From Rikenellaceae bacterium (GTDB taxonomy: Bacteria > Bacteroidota > Bacteroidia > Bacteroidales > Rikenellaceae): 64,000 nucleotides of DNA. Of this stretch, positions 53,688 through 61,980 are shown in pieces (within the stretch, counting starts at the first letter, position 1; each line of letters begins with the position of its first letter). Position numbers and translations under genes: made by a program. The stretch is taken from positions 124,001-188,000 of the forward strand of contig SUZH01000002.1 in assembly GCA_015060045.1 (NCBI GenBank). The letters run 5' to 3'. Under the pieces are notes generated by a model that saw only the letters and a list, made by a program, of their open reading frames with translations, did no database searches and had not been told where the DNA came from.

Positions 53688-55094
53688 ATGTTAAGTAACG
53701 TGCAGTCATACAGTGACATGTGGCAAACATGCCTGGACCGAATCAAGGCTCAGACCTCCTCGGAGGAGTTTGAGAAGTGGTTCCGTCCGATCGTGCCGAT
53801 CGCATTCGACGGTACGAAGCTGCGCCTGCGCGTTCCCAACGAGAGCTACATCAGTCAGATCGAGAAGAACTACCTGTCGCTGTTGCTGCCGATCATCATG
53901 CAGTGCTACGGCCAGCAGACAAAGCTCTTCTACTCGGTGCCGCGTGTTGCCGCCAACGCTCCTACGCCGACCGACAACGCCGATCCGGCTGTTCGTTTCA
54001 CGGCACAGAGCGATACAAAGATACACAATCCATTCGTAATTCCGGGCATTCCGCGTCGATTAAATATCGATCCGCAGTTAAGCCCCGGTCTGACGTTCGA
54101 TTCGTTCATCGAGGGCGAGTGTAACCGACTGGCCCGTTCGGCCGGTATGTCGGTAGCCGTATCGCCCGGCAACAACCCCTTCAATCCTTTATATATATAT
54201 GGTGATTCGGGGTTGGGCAAGACGCACATCGTACAGGCCATCGGCCACGAGGTTCGTCAGCGCCATCCGGAGCTCTATGTGCTCTACGTGTCGATGAACA
54301 AATTCCAGGCCCAATTCCAAACTGCCTACAAGCGCGGTGAGATCACCGATTTCATCCACTTCTACCAGATGATCGATGTGCTGATCATCGACGACATTCA
54401 GGAGTTGACCGGAAAGCCGGGCACACAGAATGCCTTCTTCAACATCTTCAACCACCTGCAGCTGGCTGGTAAGCAACTGATTCTCACGTCGGATAAGCCG
54501 CCCGTAGAGTTGAAGGATATCGAGCAGCGACTGCTCACGCGCTTCAAGTGGGGTCTGTCGGCACAAATTCAGACACCCGACCGCGAGACGAAGATCAAGA
54601 TCATCCGCGCCAAGGCCGAGAAGCTCGGCGCTCAGATCTCGGAGGAGGTGATCGCATACCTGGCCGACAACATCTCGGCCAACGTGCGTGAGATCGAAGG
54701 TGCACTTTCGTCGCTGATCGCCAACGCCTCGTTCCTGGGTCGCAAGATCACCACGTCGCTGGCCAAGGAGATTCTGAAGGTCTACGTGAAGCTCTACCAA
54801 AAGGAGATCACGATCGACCACATTATCAAGGTGGTTTGCGAACATCTGTCGATCGACTTCGACCGCTTCAATTCGACCGAGCGCACGCGCGAAATCGCCC
54901 AGGCTCGCCAGATTGCGATGTACCTGTCGAAGCAGCACACGAAGGCTCCGCTCACGACCATCGGTGCTTCGATTGGCGGCCGCAACCACGCTACGGTACT
55001 CCACTCGTGCAAGGCCGTATCGAACCTCTTGGAGACCGACAAACAGTTCCGTCGTACGGTCGAGGAGATCGAGAAGAAGGTGCTGGCGCAATAG
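53688..55094 (+). CDS. dnaA: Chromosomal replication initiator DnaA
   Basis: 468 residues from MLSNVQSYSDMWQTCLDRIK; the frame extends 25 residues upstream, but over the AT-rich control region. Domain I at ~1-80; linker; AAA+ domain with Walker A GDSGLGKTH, Walker B VLIIDDIQEL and arginine-finger region; C-terminal domain with the DnaA signature around TIGASIGGRNHATVLHSCK. It binds oriC and opens it; ATP-bound form is active. dnaN and other replication genes are not adjacent. Monocistronic, ends at a terminator. Confidence 0.96.
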   Translation: MLSNVQSYSDMWQTCLDRIKAQTSSEEFEKWFRPIVPIAFDGTKLRLRVPNESYISQIEKNYLSLLLPIIMQCYGQQTKLFYSVPRVAANAPTPTDNADPAVRFTAQSDTKIHNPFVIPGIPRRLNIDPQLSPGLTFDSFIEGECNRLARSAGMSVAVSPGNNPFNPLYIYGDSGLGKTHIVQAIGHEVRQRHPELYVLYVSMNKFQAQFQTAYKRGEITDFIHFYQMIDVLIIDDIQELTGKPGTQNAFFNIFNHLQLAGKQLILTSDKPPVELKDIEQRLLTRFKWGLSAQIQTPDRETKIKIIRAKAEKLGAQISEEVIAYLADNISANVREIEGALSSLIANASFLGRKITTSLAKEILKVYVKLYQKEITIDHIIKVVCEHLSIDFDRFNSTERTREIAQARQIAMYLSKQHTKAPLTTIGASIGGRNHATVLHSCKAVSNLLETDKQFRRTVEEIEKKVLAQ

Positions 55095-55120
55095 ACTGCA
55101 GCAATTCAAAAAAACACGAT

Positions 55121-55151
55121 AAAGGCGAAGAGATTCTTCGCCTTTTTTATT
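55121..55151 (+). terminator. Terminator of dnaA
   Basis: Stem AAAGGCGAAG / CTTCGCCTTT with a 5-base loop and a T-rich tail. Confidence 0.88.
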
Positions 55152-55172
55152 GGCGCTTTTTCAAACCATGAT

Positions 55173-55203
55173 TTTGAATTCTAAATTTTGAATTCTAAAT
55201 TTG
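55173..55203 (+). promoter_or_regulatory. Promoter of the WYL regulator within a 14-base tandem repeat
   Basis: A 14-base unit ATTTTGAATTCTAA occurs twice in tandem (55171-55198). It provides TTTG (55173-55176) and, at the end of the second copy, TAAATTTG (55196-55203) with a 19-base spacer. The ATG at 55208 is only 4 bases downstream, so the transcript may be leaderless. Confidence 0.6.
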
Positions 55204-55207
55204 TACT

Positions 55208-56104
55208 ATGGATCAGCCCAAAATCGAACGCCTGCTTCGCCTGATGAAGCTTCTGACGGCCAATACGACCTACACGGTCGATCAGTTGGCCGAGCGACTC
55301 GACATGTCGCGTCGCACCATCTACCGCTATATCGACACCTTCCGCGACGCAGGCTTTGTGATTAAGAAGTCGGGCGACTGCATCCGGCTGGATAAAGCCT
55401 CGCCGCACTTCAAGGATATCTCGCAGCTGGTTCACTTCACCGAGGAGGAGGCCGTCATCCTCAAATCGGCCATCGAGTCGATCGACGACACGAACCTACT
55501 GAAACAAAATCTCAAGAAAAAACTCTACGCCGTCTACGACAACAAGACGCTGGCCGACACCGTAGTACGTGGCAAGAATGCCCCCAATATCCGCAGCCTG
55601 ATCGAGGCCATCGAGGAGGAGCGGCAGGTAATCCTGCATGGTTACCAATCGGCACACGGATCGGCCGTCCGCGACCGTAGGGTAGAGCCCTTCGCCTTTA
55701 CGACGAATTACGTCCAAGTGTGGTGTTACGACACCGAGGATGGGCGCTGCAAACTCTTCAAATCGTCGCGCATCAGTTCGGTTGAAGTGACCGAAACACC
55801 CTGGGAACACAAGGCCGACCACCGCGAAGGTTTTATCGACATCTTCCGCATCCACGGCGAAGAGCGAACCCGTATCGTGCTGGAAATGGGACTTTTGGCA
55901 TACAACCTCCTCATCGAGGAGTATCCGCTCGCCGAGCGCAACCTAAAGCCTACAGACAACGGGCGCTGGCTACTCGATACCGAGGTTGCCGGCATGGCAG
56001 GCGTAGGACGCTTTGTCGTGGGTCTTTTGGACGACATTCGCATTATCGAGGGTCCCGAACTGAAGGCCTACATCCAGGCATATATGGCAAAAAACGCCCT
56101 GTAA
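55208..56104 (+). CDS. HTH regulator with WYL domain
   Basis: 298 residues. N-terminal DeoR-type winged helix-turn-helix (TVDQLAERLDMSRRTIYRYIDTF), then a helical middle, then a WYL-type sensor domain from about 140 (VILHGYQSAHGSAVRDRRVEP). WYL regulators sense nucleic-acid or nucleotide ligands in several systems, often DNA-damage or phage-defence loci; the ligand here is unknown. It sits upstream of a 7+7-base inverted repeat and the zinc-ribbon gene, which it might control (inference). Confidence 0.87.
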   Translation: MDQPKIERLLRLMKLLTANTTYTVDQLAERLDMSRRTIYRYIDTFRDAGFVIKKSGDCIRLDKASPHFKDISQLVHFTEEEAVILKSAIESIDDTNLLKQNLKKKLYAVYDNKTLADTVVRGKNAPNIRSLIEAIEEERQVILHGYQSAHGSAVRDRRVEPFAFTTNYVQVWCYDTEDGRCKLFKSSRISSVEVTETPWEHKADHREGFIDIFRIHGEERTRIVLEMGLLAYNLLIEEYPLAERNLKPTDNGRWLLDTEVAGMAGVGRFVVGLLDDIRIIEGPELKAYIQAYMAKNAL

Positions 56105-56140
56105 GCAAAAAAATCGACAAAAAATCATATTTTTTATCAC

Positions 56141-56159
56141 TGTGTCACAAATTGACACA
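56141..56159. promoter_or_regulatory. Perfect inverted repeat, operator-like
   Basis: TGTGTCA - CAAAT - TGACACA, 7-bp arms with a 5-base spacer, starting 37 bases after the WYL regulator gene. A weak -7-like TTCCTTTG follows at 56169-56176, so a protein bound here could affect the zinc-ribbon gene's transcription. Confidence 0.6.
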
Positions 56160-56217
56160 AAGCTGCCGTTCCTTTGCATCGTAAACAAAAGGTTAAACCA
56201 CTTAAAACTTTGCAAAA

Positions 56218-56439
56218 ATGGGAACTGCTTATCAGATTTGCTGCAAACACTGCGGCACACGTTTCAACCACTCGGCCGATGCCGGCTTCGGCATGCTGCC
56301 TAAATGCGTAGGGTGTGGCGACATGGGTGGCTACATCGAAACCGAGACTGCGATTCGCTGTCCGTCGTGCCATCGTCGACTCAACACGACGACCGAGGAG
56401 TTCAACGAGCAGGTCGAGATGACCTACGTGTGGGACTAA
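56218..56439 (+). CDS. Small zinc-ribbon-type protein
   Basis: 73 residues with three CxxC pairs: CCKHC, CVGC and CPSC, at about residues 8-12, 30-33 and 48-51, the pattern of two zinc-ribbon halves. No further domain. The function is not recognised. It is preceded by an operator-like repeat and stands alone between the WYL regulator and recA. Confidence 0.75.
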   Translation: MGTAYQICCKHCGTRFNHSADAGFGMLPKCVGCGDMGGYIETETAIRCPSCHRRLNTTTEEFNEQVEMTYVWD

Positions 56440-56473
56440 TCGTAGGCGTAAGGGCAAAAATCAAGAGTCAAAA

Positions 56474-56505
56474 TTTGGCATTAAAAATTTGATTTGCTAT
56501 CTTTG
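56474..56505 (+). promoter_or_regulatory. Promoter of recA
   Basis: TTTG (56474-56477), 20-base spacer, TATCTTTG (56498-56505). A GGGAAA - GT - TTTCCC palindrome follows at 56507-56520 in the leader. No classical LexA box was recognised. Confidence 0.72.
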
Positions 56506-56560
56506 AGGGAAAGTTTTCCCGTAGGGAACATGTATTGAATAAAATAAAACAAGATATATC

Positions 56561-57613
56561 ATGGCAGAGAAAACGCAAGTAAACGCGGACAAGCTCAAAG
56601 TCTTGAACGCAGTCATGGCAAAAATCGAGAAGGACTTCGGTAAGGGCTCGATTATGCGCATGAACAGCAACGAGGTAAATGACGTACCCGTGATTCCGAC
56701 CGGCTCCGTGACGCTCGATATGGCACTCGGTGTAGGTGGCTATCCGAAGGGACGTATCATCGAGATTTTCGGCCCCGAATCCTCGGGTAAGACGACGCTG
56801 GCCATCCACGCCATCGCCGAGGCTCAGAAGGCCGGCGGTATCGCCGCTTTCATCGATGCCGAGCACGCCTTCGACAGCTACTATGCACAGAATCTGGGCG
56901 TTGACGTCGACAACCTGCTGATTTCGCAGCCCGACAACGGCGAGCAGGCCCTCGAGATTGCCGACTCACTGATTCGCTCGAGTGCCATCGACATCATCGT
57001 CATCGACTCGGTGGCCGCACTGACGCCGAAGGCCGAGATTGAGGGCGAGATGGGAGATTCGAAGATGGGTCTTCAGGCACGATTAATGTCGCAGGCGATG
57101 CGTAAGCTCACCTCGTCGATCTCGAAGACCAAAACAGTCTGCATCTTCATCAACCAGCTGCGCGACAAAATCGGTGTCGTATATGGCAACCCCGAGACAA
57201 CGACCGGCGGTAACGCCCTGAAGTTCTACGCCTCGGTACGTATCGACATTCGCCGCGTATCGGTCATCAAGGATGGCGAGGAGCAGCTCGGAACACGTAC
57301 GCGCGTGAAGATCGTGAAGAACAAGGTGGCTCCTCCGTTCCGCCGCGCCGAGTTCGACATCATGTTCGGCGAAGGCATCTCGAAGATTGGCGAGATTGTC
57401 GATCTGGGCGTGGATTACGGCGTCATCAAGAAGGCCGGTTCGTGGTTCTCGTACGGCGACAAGAAGATCGGCCAGGGCCGCGACTCGGTGAAGGAGCTTT
57501 TGAAGCAGGATACCGAGTTCTGCAACAAGATCGAGGCCGAGATTCGCGAGGCGATGAAGGCCGAGAAGGAGGCTCAACGCGGCGGCAAGGCGGAGGCCGC
57601 AGCCGAGGAGTAG
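56561..57613 (+). CDS. recA: Recombinase RecA
   Basis: 350 residues. DNA strand exchange and SOS coprotease. Walker [31 protein letters not shown] (loop L1 region); [21 protein letters not shown] (L2 region); acidic, Ala/Glu-rich C-terminus. Normal length. Has a full -33/-7 promoter upstream and an inverted repeat in its leader that could be a regulatory target. Confidence 0.97.
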   Translation: MAEKTQVNADKLKVLNAVMAKIEKDFGKGSIMRMNSNEVNDVPVIPTGSVTLDMALGVGGYPKGRIIEIFGPESSGKTTLAIHAIAEAQKAGGIAAFIDAEHAFDSYYAQNLGVDVDNLLISQPDNGEQALEIADSLIRSSAIDIIVIDSVAALTPKAEIEGEMGDSKMGLQARLMSQAMRKLTSSISKTKTVCIFINQLRDKIGVVYGNPETTTGGNALKFYASVRIDIRRVSVIKDGEEQLGTRTRVKIVKNKVAPPFRRAEFDIMFGEGISKIGEIVDLGVDYGVIKKAGSWFSYGDKKIGQGRDSVKELLKQDTEFCNKIEAEIREAMKAEKEAQRGGKAEAAAEE

Positions 57614-57637
57614 CCTGTAAAACAAGAAGTTAAAACA

Positions 57638-57671
57638 ACGTCAGCTCAACCCGAAAGGGGAGGGCTGACGT
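57638..57671 (+). other. Hairpin between recA and rel
   Basis: Stem ACGTCAGCTC / GGGCTGACGT (one wobble) with an inner CCC-GAAA-GGG hairpin; followed by TAAAATGG rather than a T run. It could slow or attenuate readthrough from recA, or mark the leader of rel; no strong promoter is visible between the genes. Confidence 0.5.
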
Positions 57672-57684
57672 AAAATGGTTATAC

Positions 57685-59889
57685 ATGGGTTATTCGACCG
57701 AAGACGAGCTATTGATCAAGGAAAAGTGGGACGACCTGCTCTATTCCTGCACGAAGATCTGTAAAAACGACGAGGATTGGAACTTCATCAAACGAGCCTT
57801 CTTCCTCGCCAAAGAGGCACATGCGGGTGTCAGAAGACGCTCGGGTGAGCCCTATTTGTTGCACCCGATCGCTGTGGCTAAAATCGCCGTGGATGAGATC
57901 GGGTTGGGCGTCAAATCGGTCGTAGCCTCGCTACTCCACGACGTGGTAGAGGACACCGAGTACACGGTCGAGGACATGGAGCGCATCTTCGGTCAGAAGA
58001 TCGCCTCGATGGTCGATGGTCTGACGAAGATGTCGGGCGTATTTAACGCCGACACCTCGGAGCAGGCCGAGTACTTCCGCAAAGTACTTTTAACCCTATC
58101 GGACGATGTCCGCGTGATTTTGATCAAGATTGCCGACCGCCTGCACAACATGCGTACGCTGGGCGCCATGCCGCTCAATAAGCAGATCAAGATCACGGGC
58201 GAGACGATCTACCTCTTTGCTCCGTTGGCGCACCGCCTGGGTCTCTACGCCATCAAAACCGAGTTGGAAGATCTCTGCATGAAGTATCGCTTCCCGCAGC
58301 AATACGCCGAAATTAAGCAGAAATTGGCCGAGACGGAGGCGAATCGTCAAGAGTATATCGACAAATTCTGTGCGCCGATCAAGGCCGCTCTCGATCGTGA
58401 CAACTTCAACTACGAGATTTCGGGGCGCGTCAAGAGCGTCTACTCGATCTGGAACAAGATGCAGCGCAAACAGATTCCCTTCGAGGAGGTGTATGACCTG
58501 TTTGCTATCCGCATTGTGTTCAAAGCGTTGCCTTTCCCCTCGGAGAAGACCCAATGCTGGCAAATTTACTCGACAATCACAGACATCTACGCCCCAAAAC
58601 CCGACCGCCTGCGCGACTGGATTTCGATGCCCAAAGCCAATGGCTACGAGGCTTTACATTCGACCGTCATGGGTCCCGATGGCGTATGGGTGGAGGTACA
58701 GATTCGCACGCAACGCATGGAAGATATTGCCGAGCGCGGTTTTGCTGCCCACTGGAAATACAAGCAGGCCGAGGGCGATGTGGACGAGTTTGACAAGTGG
58801 CTGAAGCAGATTCGCTCGGCACTGAATAGCCCTACGGAGAACGCTGTTGACTTCCTGGATAACTTTAAGTTATCCTTATACACATCTGAGATCGTAGTAT
58901 TTACACCAAAGGGCGAAAGCCGCCAGATGCCGTTTGGAGCAACCGCATTGGACTTTGCATACGACATCCACTCAAAGATCGGCAATAGTGCCATTGGCGC
59001 CAAAATCAACCATGAGTTGAAGCCCATCACAACACAGATTCAGAGTGGTGACCAGATCGAGATCATCACCTCCGACAACGCCAAGCCCAAAGCCGAGTGG
59101 CTGGACATCGTCTCCACCGGCAAGGCCAAGCAGGCAATCAAGAGCTTCCTCAAACGCGAGCGACAAAACAACATCGAGCACGGCATGGAGATGTTGGAGC
59201 AAAAGATGCAGGAGCTGAATATCCAGCTCAACGGCCACGTACTCCGCAAAATCATCCCCGCCTACGAGAGCACCAACAAGGAGGAGCTATACACGAAGAT
59301 CGGCGCCGGCATCGTCTCGCTCGACAACCTGGAAAAAATCCTGAAAGAGAATTCCGGCCGTAAGTTGCTTAAATTCTGGACATTCTTCATTCCTCAAAAG
59401 AAGAGCAGCGACACTCCGGAGACACCGCAAGAGCAGCCAAAATCGATCGATAAAGAGCCTCAATCCCAACATTTTGAGGTCGCAGAATGCTGCCACCCGA
59501 TTCCGGGTGACAAGGTAGTCGGCTACCACGACCCGATTTCAGGCAAGATCGTCGTACACAAGGCTACGTGCAACGAACTGAATCGTCTGGCTGCCCAGCA
59601 CGGCAAAAATATCGTCAAGGAGGAGATCCAGTGGTCGCGCCAAAAGGCGATGTCGTACCTCGTGACGGCCGAATTGCGCGGTATCGACCGCAAGGGTATC
59701 TTGATGGATCTGGCCCGTATCATCAGTGGCGACTTTAACATCAACATCCGCGAGATCAACATCAAGAGTCACGCCGGCATTTTCGAGGGCAACCTCAGCC
59801 TCTACGTCAAGGATGTCGAGAGCCTCAATGCCGTGATGGACAAGATGCGTCAGGTCAAGGGCATCGAAAGCATAAAACGCACATTATAA
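57685..59889 (+). CDS. Bifunctional (p)ppGpp synthetase/hydrolase, RelA/SpoT
   Basis: 734 residues. Makes and degrades the stringent-response alarmone. HD hydrolase domain at ~45-150 with HPIAVAKIAVDEIG and HDVVEDTEYTVED intact, so hydrolysis is likely active; synthetase domain at ~235-345 with SGRVKSVYSIWNKMQ and GYEALHSTVMGPDGVWVE; then TGS (~385-450), helical/zinc-finger-like region with ECCHPIPGD, and a C-terminal ACT domain (AELRGIDRKGILMDLARII). Full-length Rel-type. Follows recA after a structured 71-base gap. Confidence 0.95.
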   Translation: MGYSTEDELLIKEKWDDLLYSCTKICKNDEDWNFIKRAFFLAKEAHAGVRRRSGEPYLLHPIAVAKIAVDEIGLGVKSVVASLLHDVVEDTEYTVEDMERIFGQKIASMVDGLTKMSGVFNADTSEQAEYFRKVLLTLSDDVRVILIKIADRLHNMRTLGAMPLNKQIKITGETIYLFAPLAHRLGLYAIKTELEDLCMKYRFPQQYAEIKQKLAETEANRQEYIDKFCAPIKAALDRDNFNYEISGRVKSVYSIWNKMQRKQIPFEEVYDLFAIRIVFKALPFPSEKTQCWQIYSTITDIYAPKPDRLRDWISMPKANGYEALHSTVMGPDGVWVEVQIRTQRMEDIAERGFAAHWKYKQAEGDVDEFDKWLKQIRSALNSPTENAVDFLDNFKLSLYTSEIVVFTPKGESRQMPFGATALDFAYDIHSKIGNSAIGAKINHELKPITTQIQSGDQIEIITSDNAKPKAEWLDIVSTGKAKQAIKSFLKRERQNNIEHGMEMLEQKMQELNIQLNGHVLRKIIPAYESTNKEELYTKIGAGIVSLDNLEKILKENSGRKLLKFWTFFIPQKKSSDTPETPQEQPKSIDKEPQSQHFEVAECCHPIPGDKVVGYHDPISGKIVVHKATCNELNRLAAQHGKNIVKEEIQWSRQKAMSYLVTAELRGIDRKGILMDLARIISGDFNINIREINIKSHAGIFEGNLSLYVKDVESLNAVMDKMRQVKGIESIKRTL

Positions 59890-59916
59890 AGGATATAACC
59901 AAACAAAGAGGGTAGT

Positions 59917-60402
59917 ATGGAGGATTATATCTGGATTATCTGGATTGTGATCGCTATCGGCGGTTCGATTATGAATGCACGCGCGAAACGCAGCGAAACG
60001 AGCGAAACGGCAGACGAAGAGTCATCCACAGAGCCGATTCCTCGCATGCGTCCCATTGCAGAAGGGCAACCTGTACGCCCCGTCAGATCGATTCCTGCCC
60101 CTCAAAAGGAGTTTGTAGAGGCTCAATCGCTCGAGACTCTGGAGGGCCTGGAGACAATTCCGAACACACAGGTCTCTAAAACCGCCCAAATCATTCGCAA
60201 TAAAAGGCAAACTCTACCCAAACACGCCACACAGCAGAGCAACTACAAAAAGGCTAACAGACTACCCATTCAGACGCAAGCCAAGTCCTCGATCAGCAAA
60301 TCCAGCGAGGACGGAGCACATCCGCTCGTTAGCGACTTTGACCTGGAACACGCAGTGGTATATAGCGAGATCTTAAAGCCAAAATACCAGGAGTACGAAT
60401 AA
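59917..60402 (+). CDS. Small membrane-anchored protein with conserved C-terminus, unknown function
   Basis: 161 residues. One membrane segment at residues ~5-18 (WIIWIVIAIGGSIM), then a low-complexity, charged and Pro/Gln-rich linker. The end DFDLEHAVVYSEILKPKY recalls short Bacteroidota proteins that share the FDLxxAVxYSEILKPKY tail (recollection, not a search). Small, no catalytic motif. 27 bases after rel. Confidence 0.7.
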   Translation: MEDYIWIIWIVIAIGGSIMNARAKRSETSETADEESSTEPIPRMRPIAEGQPVRPVRSIPAPQKEFVEAQSLETLEGLETIPNTQVSKTAQIIRNKRQTLPKHATQQSNYKKANRLPIQTQAKSSISKSSEDGAHPLVSDFDLEHAVVYSEILKPKYQEYE

Positions 60403-60437
60403 AGGGTATAACATCGAGCATGAAACTCAAACAACTC

Positions 60438-60460
60438 GTAAACTTTCAAGAGAAGTTTAC
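60438..60460 (+). other. Hairpin before the HIT gene
   Basis: GTAAACTT / AAGTTTAC, 8 bp with a 7-base loop and no T run. It lies between the small membrane protein and the HIT gene; a role in expression is possible. Confidence 0.45.
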
Positions 60461-60503
60461 AGACCTCCCGCAAACAATTACAAACATTCAACCAAATAAA
60501 ACT

Positions 60504-60890
60504 ATGGCATCCATTTTTTCACGCATCGTAGCAGGGGAGATTCCTTCGTATAAGATTGCCGAGGACGAGCGTTTCTACGCCTTCCTCGACATCAATCCGC
60601 TCACCAAAGGACACACGCTCGTTATCCCGAAACAGGAGATCGATTACATCTTCGACCTCGACGACAAGGCAATCGGCGACATGATGATCTTCGCCAAAGG
60701 GGTAGCAGCAAAGATCAAGCAAAATATCGACTGCAAGCGCGTAGCCGTAGTGGTTTTGGGCATGGAAGTACCGCATGCGCACATCCATTTGATCCCCATA
60801 AATAGCGAAAAAGACGTAGATTTCCACCGCGAGAAGCTGGTTTTAACGCCGGATGAGTTCCGCGAAATTGTGGAAAAAATCACGAAATAG
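60504..60890 (+). CDS. HIT family nucleotide-binding hydrolase
   Basis: 128 residues from MASIFSRI; an upstream in-frame ATG would add 28 residues with no family similarity. Histidine triad motif HAHIHLIP (HxHxHxx), with GHTLVIPKQEIDYIF upstream. HIT enzymes hydrolyse nucleoside phosphoramidates or dinucleoside polyphosphates. Ends at a terminator. Confidence 0.93.
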   Translation: MASIFSRIVAGEIPSYKIAEDERFYAFLDINPLTKGHTLVIPKQEIDYIFDLDDKAIGDMMIFAKGVAAKIKQNIDCKRVAVVVLGMEVPHAHIHLIPINSEKDVDFHREKLVLTPDEFREIVEKITK

Positions 60891-60923
60891 GGGACTGTTT
60901 ACAACTTTATAAATAGCTGATAT

Positions 60924-60970
60924 TAGGCCGATTAGGTGAGTAAAATCGCCTCTCGGCCTATTTGTTTTTA
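60924..60970 (+). terminator. Terminator of the HIT gene
   Basis: Stem TAGGCCGA / TCGGCCTA, inner AGGTGA / TCGCCT, followed by TTTGTTTTT. Confidence 0.8.
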
Positions 60971-61545
60971 ACATAATATTATCGCAATCATCCACCCACG
61001 AAATTTTTGCTTATTAGTGGGTGAAAATTCCTGAAAATTGATCAAAATTCCATCAATTTTACATTTGTAATTACATTTGTAAAGATGCAACAAACGTAAA
61101 TTTGCGAAATGTAAATACATTTGTAAAATATAAAGACTGTTCAAAAGTGTTAATTTAAACAAAAGGAAAATCTGGCAGCAGGGTAGGAAAACGTTCAAAA
61201 CGAGCAGTTTTATCCGAGTTCAAATATTAAATATCGCAATATTAATACTTAATAACCAGCGTTTTACAAAAGATACTTACAGTAAAATAGACGCATACGA
61301 GTGCGCATGGTCAAATATTGCCAAAATATCACAAAAGCCCAACAAACCGCTATACTACATATTATATATTAGATAGTTACGCATTTCATTATAAAGTTAA
61401 ATCGAGGTACAACAACCGCTCGCGATTTTACCATATTTACATTTTAACAGATGTAAACTTTATCGACAGCGATTAACATTTTACAAATGTGTAAAATTCT
61501 TGTTTTACAAAAGAAAAGTTTTTATATTTGTAAAAAATTAGCCTT
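60971..61545. promoter_or_regulatory. AT-rich intergenic region with TTACA/TGTAA inverted-repeat array
   Basis: A long gap without a convincing gene. It holds repeated inverted motifs with core TTACA-N2-TGTAA: tandem at 61058-61070 and 61071-61083, a third at 61116-61125, TTTACAT-N8-ATGTAAA at 61436-61457, TTTTACA-AATG-TGTAAAA at 61479-61496, and half sites at 61263, 61500-61511 and 61530. The motif contains TACATTTG, itself a match to the -7 consensus (61060-61067 has TTG 19 bases upstream). The XRE promoter at 61500-61530 sits among the last sites. Operators for autoregulation are likely (inference). Confidence 0.75.
61500..61530 (+). promoter_or_regulatory. Promoter of the XRE regulator
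   Basis: TTG (61500-61502), 20-base spacer, TATATTTG (61523-61530). The ATG at 61546 is 15 bases downstream. A full operator ends 4 bases before the TTG and half sites overlap the promoter. Confidence 0.75.
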
Positions 61546-61980
61546 ATGCAGCAAAAATTGCGTGATTTCATGACAAGCGAGGGTTTGAAGTCCGGACAGC
61601 TCGCCGAAATGCTTGGCATCAACCCTGCCGGTATCTCTCATATTTTGGCCGGTCGCAACAAACCGGGATTCGACCTGCTGCAGAAAATTCTGCGTCGATT
61701 CCCCAAGATCAACCCCGATTGGTTGCTGCTCGATCAAGGCCCGATGTATCGTTCCGACTACGATGCAACGAACAACACACCTGCCAAGACCCAGGAAAAG
61801 CAGATCGACCCGATCGAAAAACAGAACGGGTTATTCGATGTAACCTCAAAGGACGAACCGAAAGCTGCTGTCAATCCAAACGGGATTGCCTCCGTGTCTC
61901 CAACTCACGCCGGCCGAATTGCGCGCGTAGTAATTTTTTACGACGACCACACCTTCGAGAGTTTCACACCGAACAAGTAA
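61546..61980 (+). CDS. XRE-family HTH regulator
   Basis: 144 residues. N-terminal Cro/CI-type helix-turn-helix (LAEMLGINPAGISHILAGRNKPGFDLLQ, about residues 20-47). The long linker is Lys/Asn/Pro-rich and the end is IARVVIFYDDHTFESFTP, a small strand-rich tail seen in a group of Bacteroidota XRE proteins. No Ser-Lys protease domain, so not LexA/CI-like autocleaving. It probably binds the repeat array upstream and represses its own promoter (inference). Targets otherwise unknown. Confidence 0.85.
   Translation: MQQKLRDFMTSEGLKSGQLAEMLGINPAGISHILAGRNKPGFDLLQKILRRFPKINPDWLLLDQGPMYRSDYDATNNTPAKTQEKQIDPIEKQNGLFDVTSKDEPKAAVNPNGIASVSPTHAGRIARVVIFYDDHTFESFTPNK

Noticed and set aside
60971..61545. 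The repeat array as a chromosomal replication origin (iterons)
   Set aside because: Repeats match the XRE promoter context and the TTACA/TGTAA motif rather than DnaA boxes; only one-mismatch DnaA-like site (TTATCGACA at 61460) seen. Kept only as a point for a skew check.
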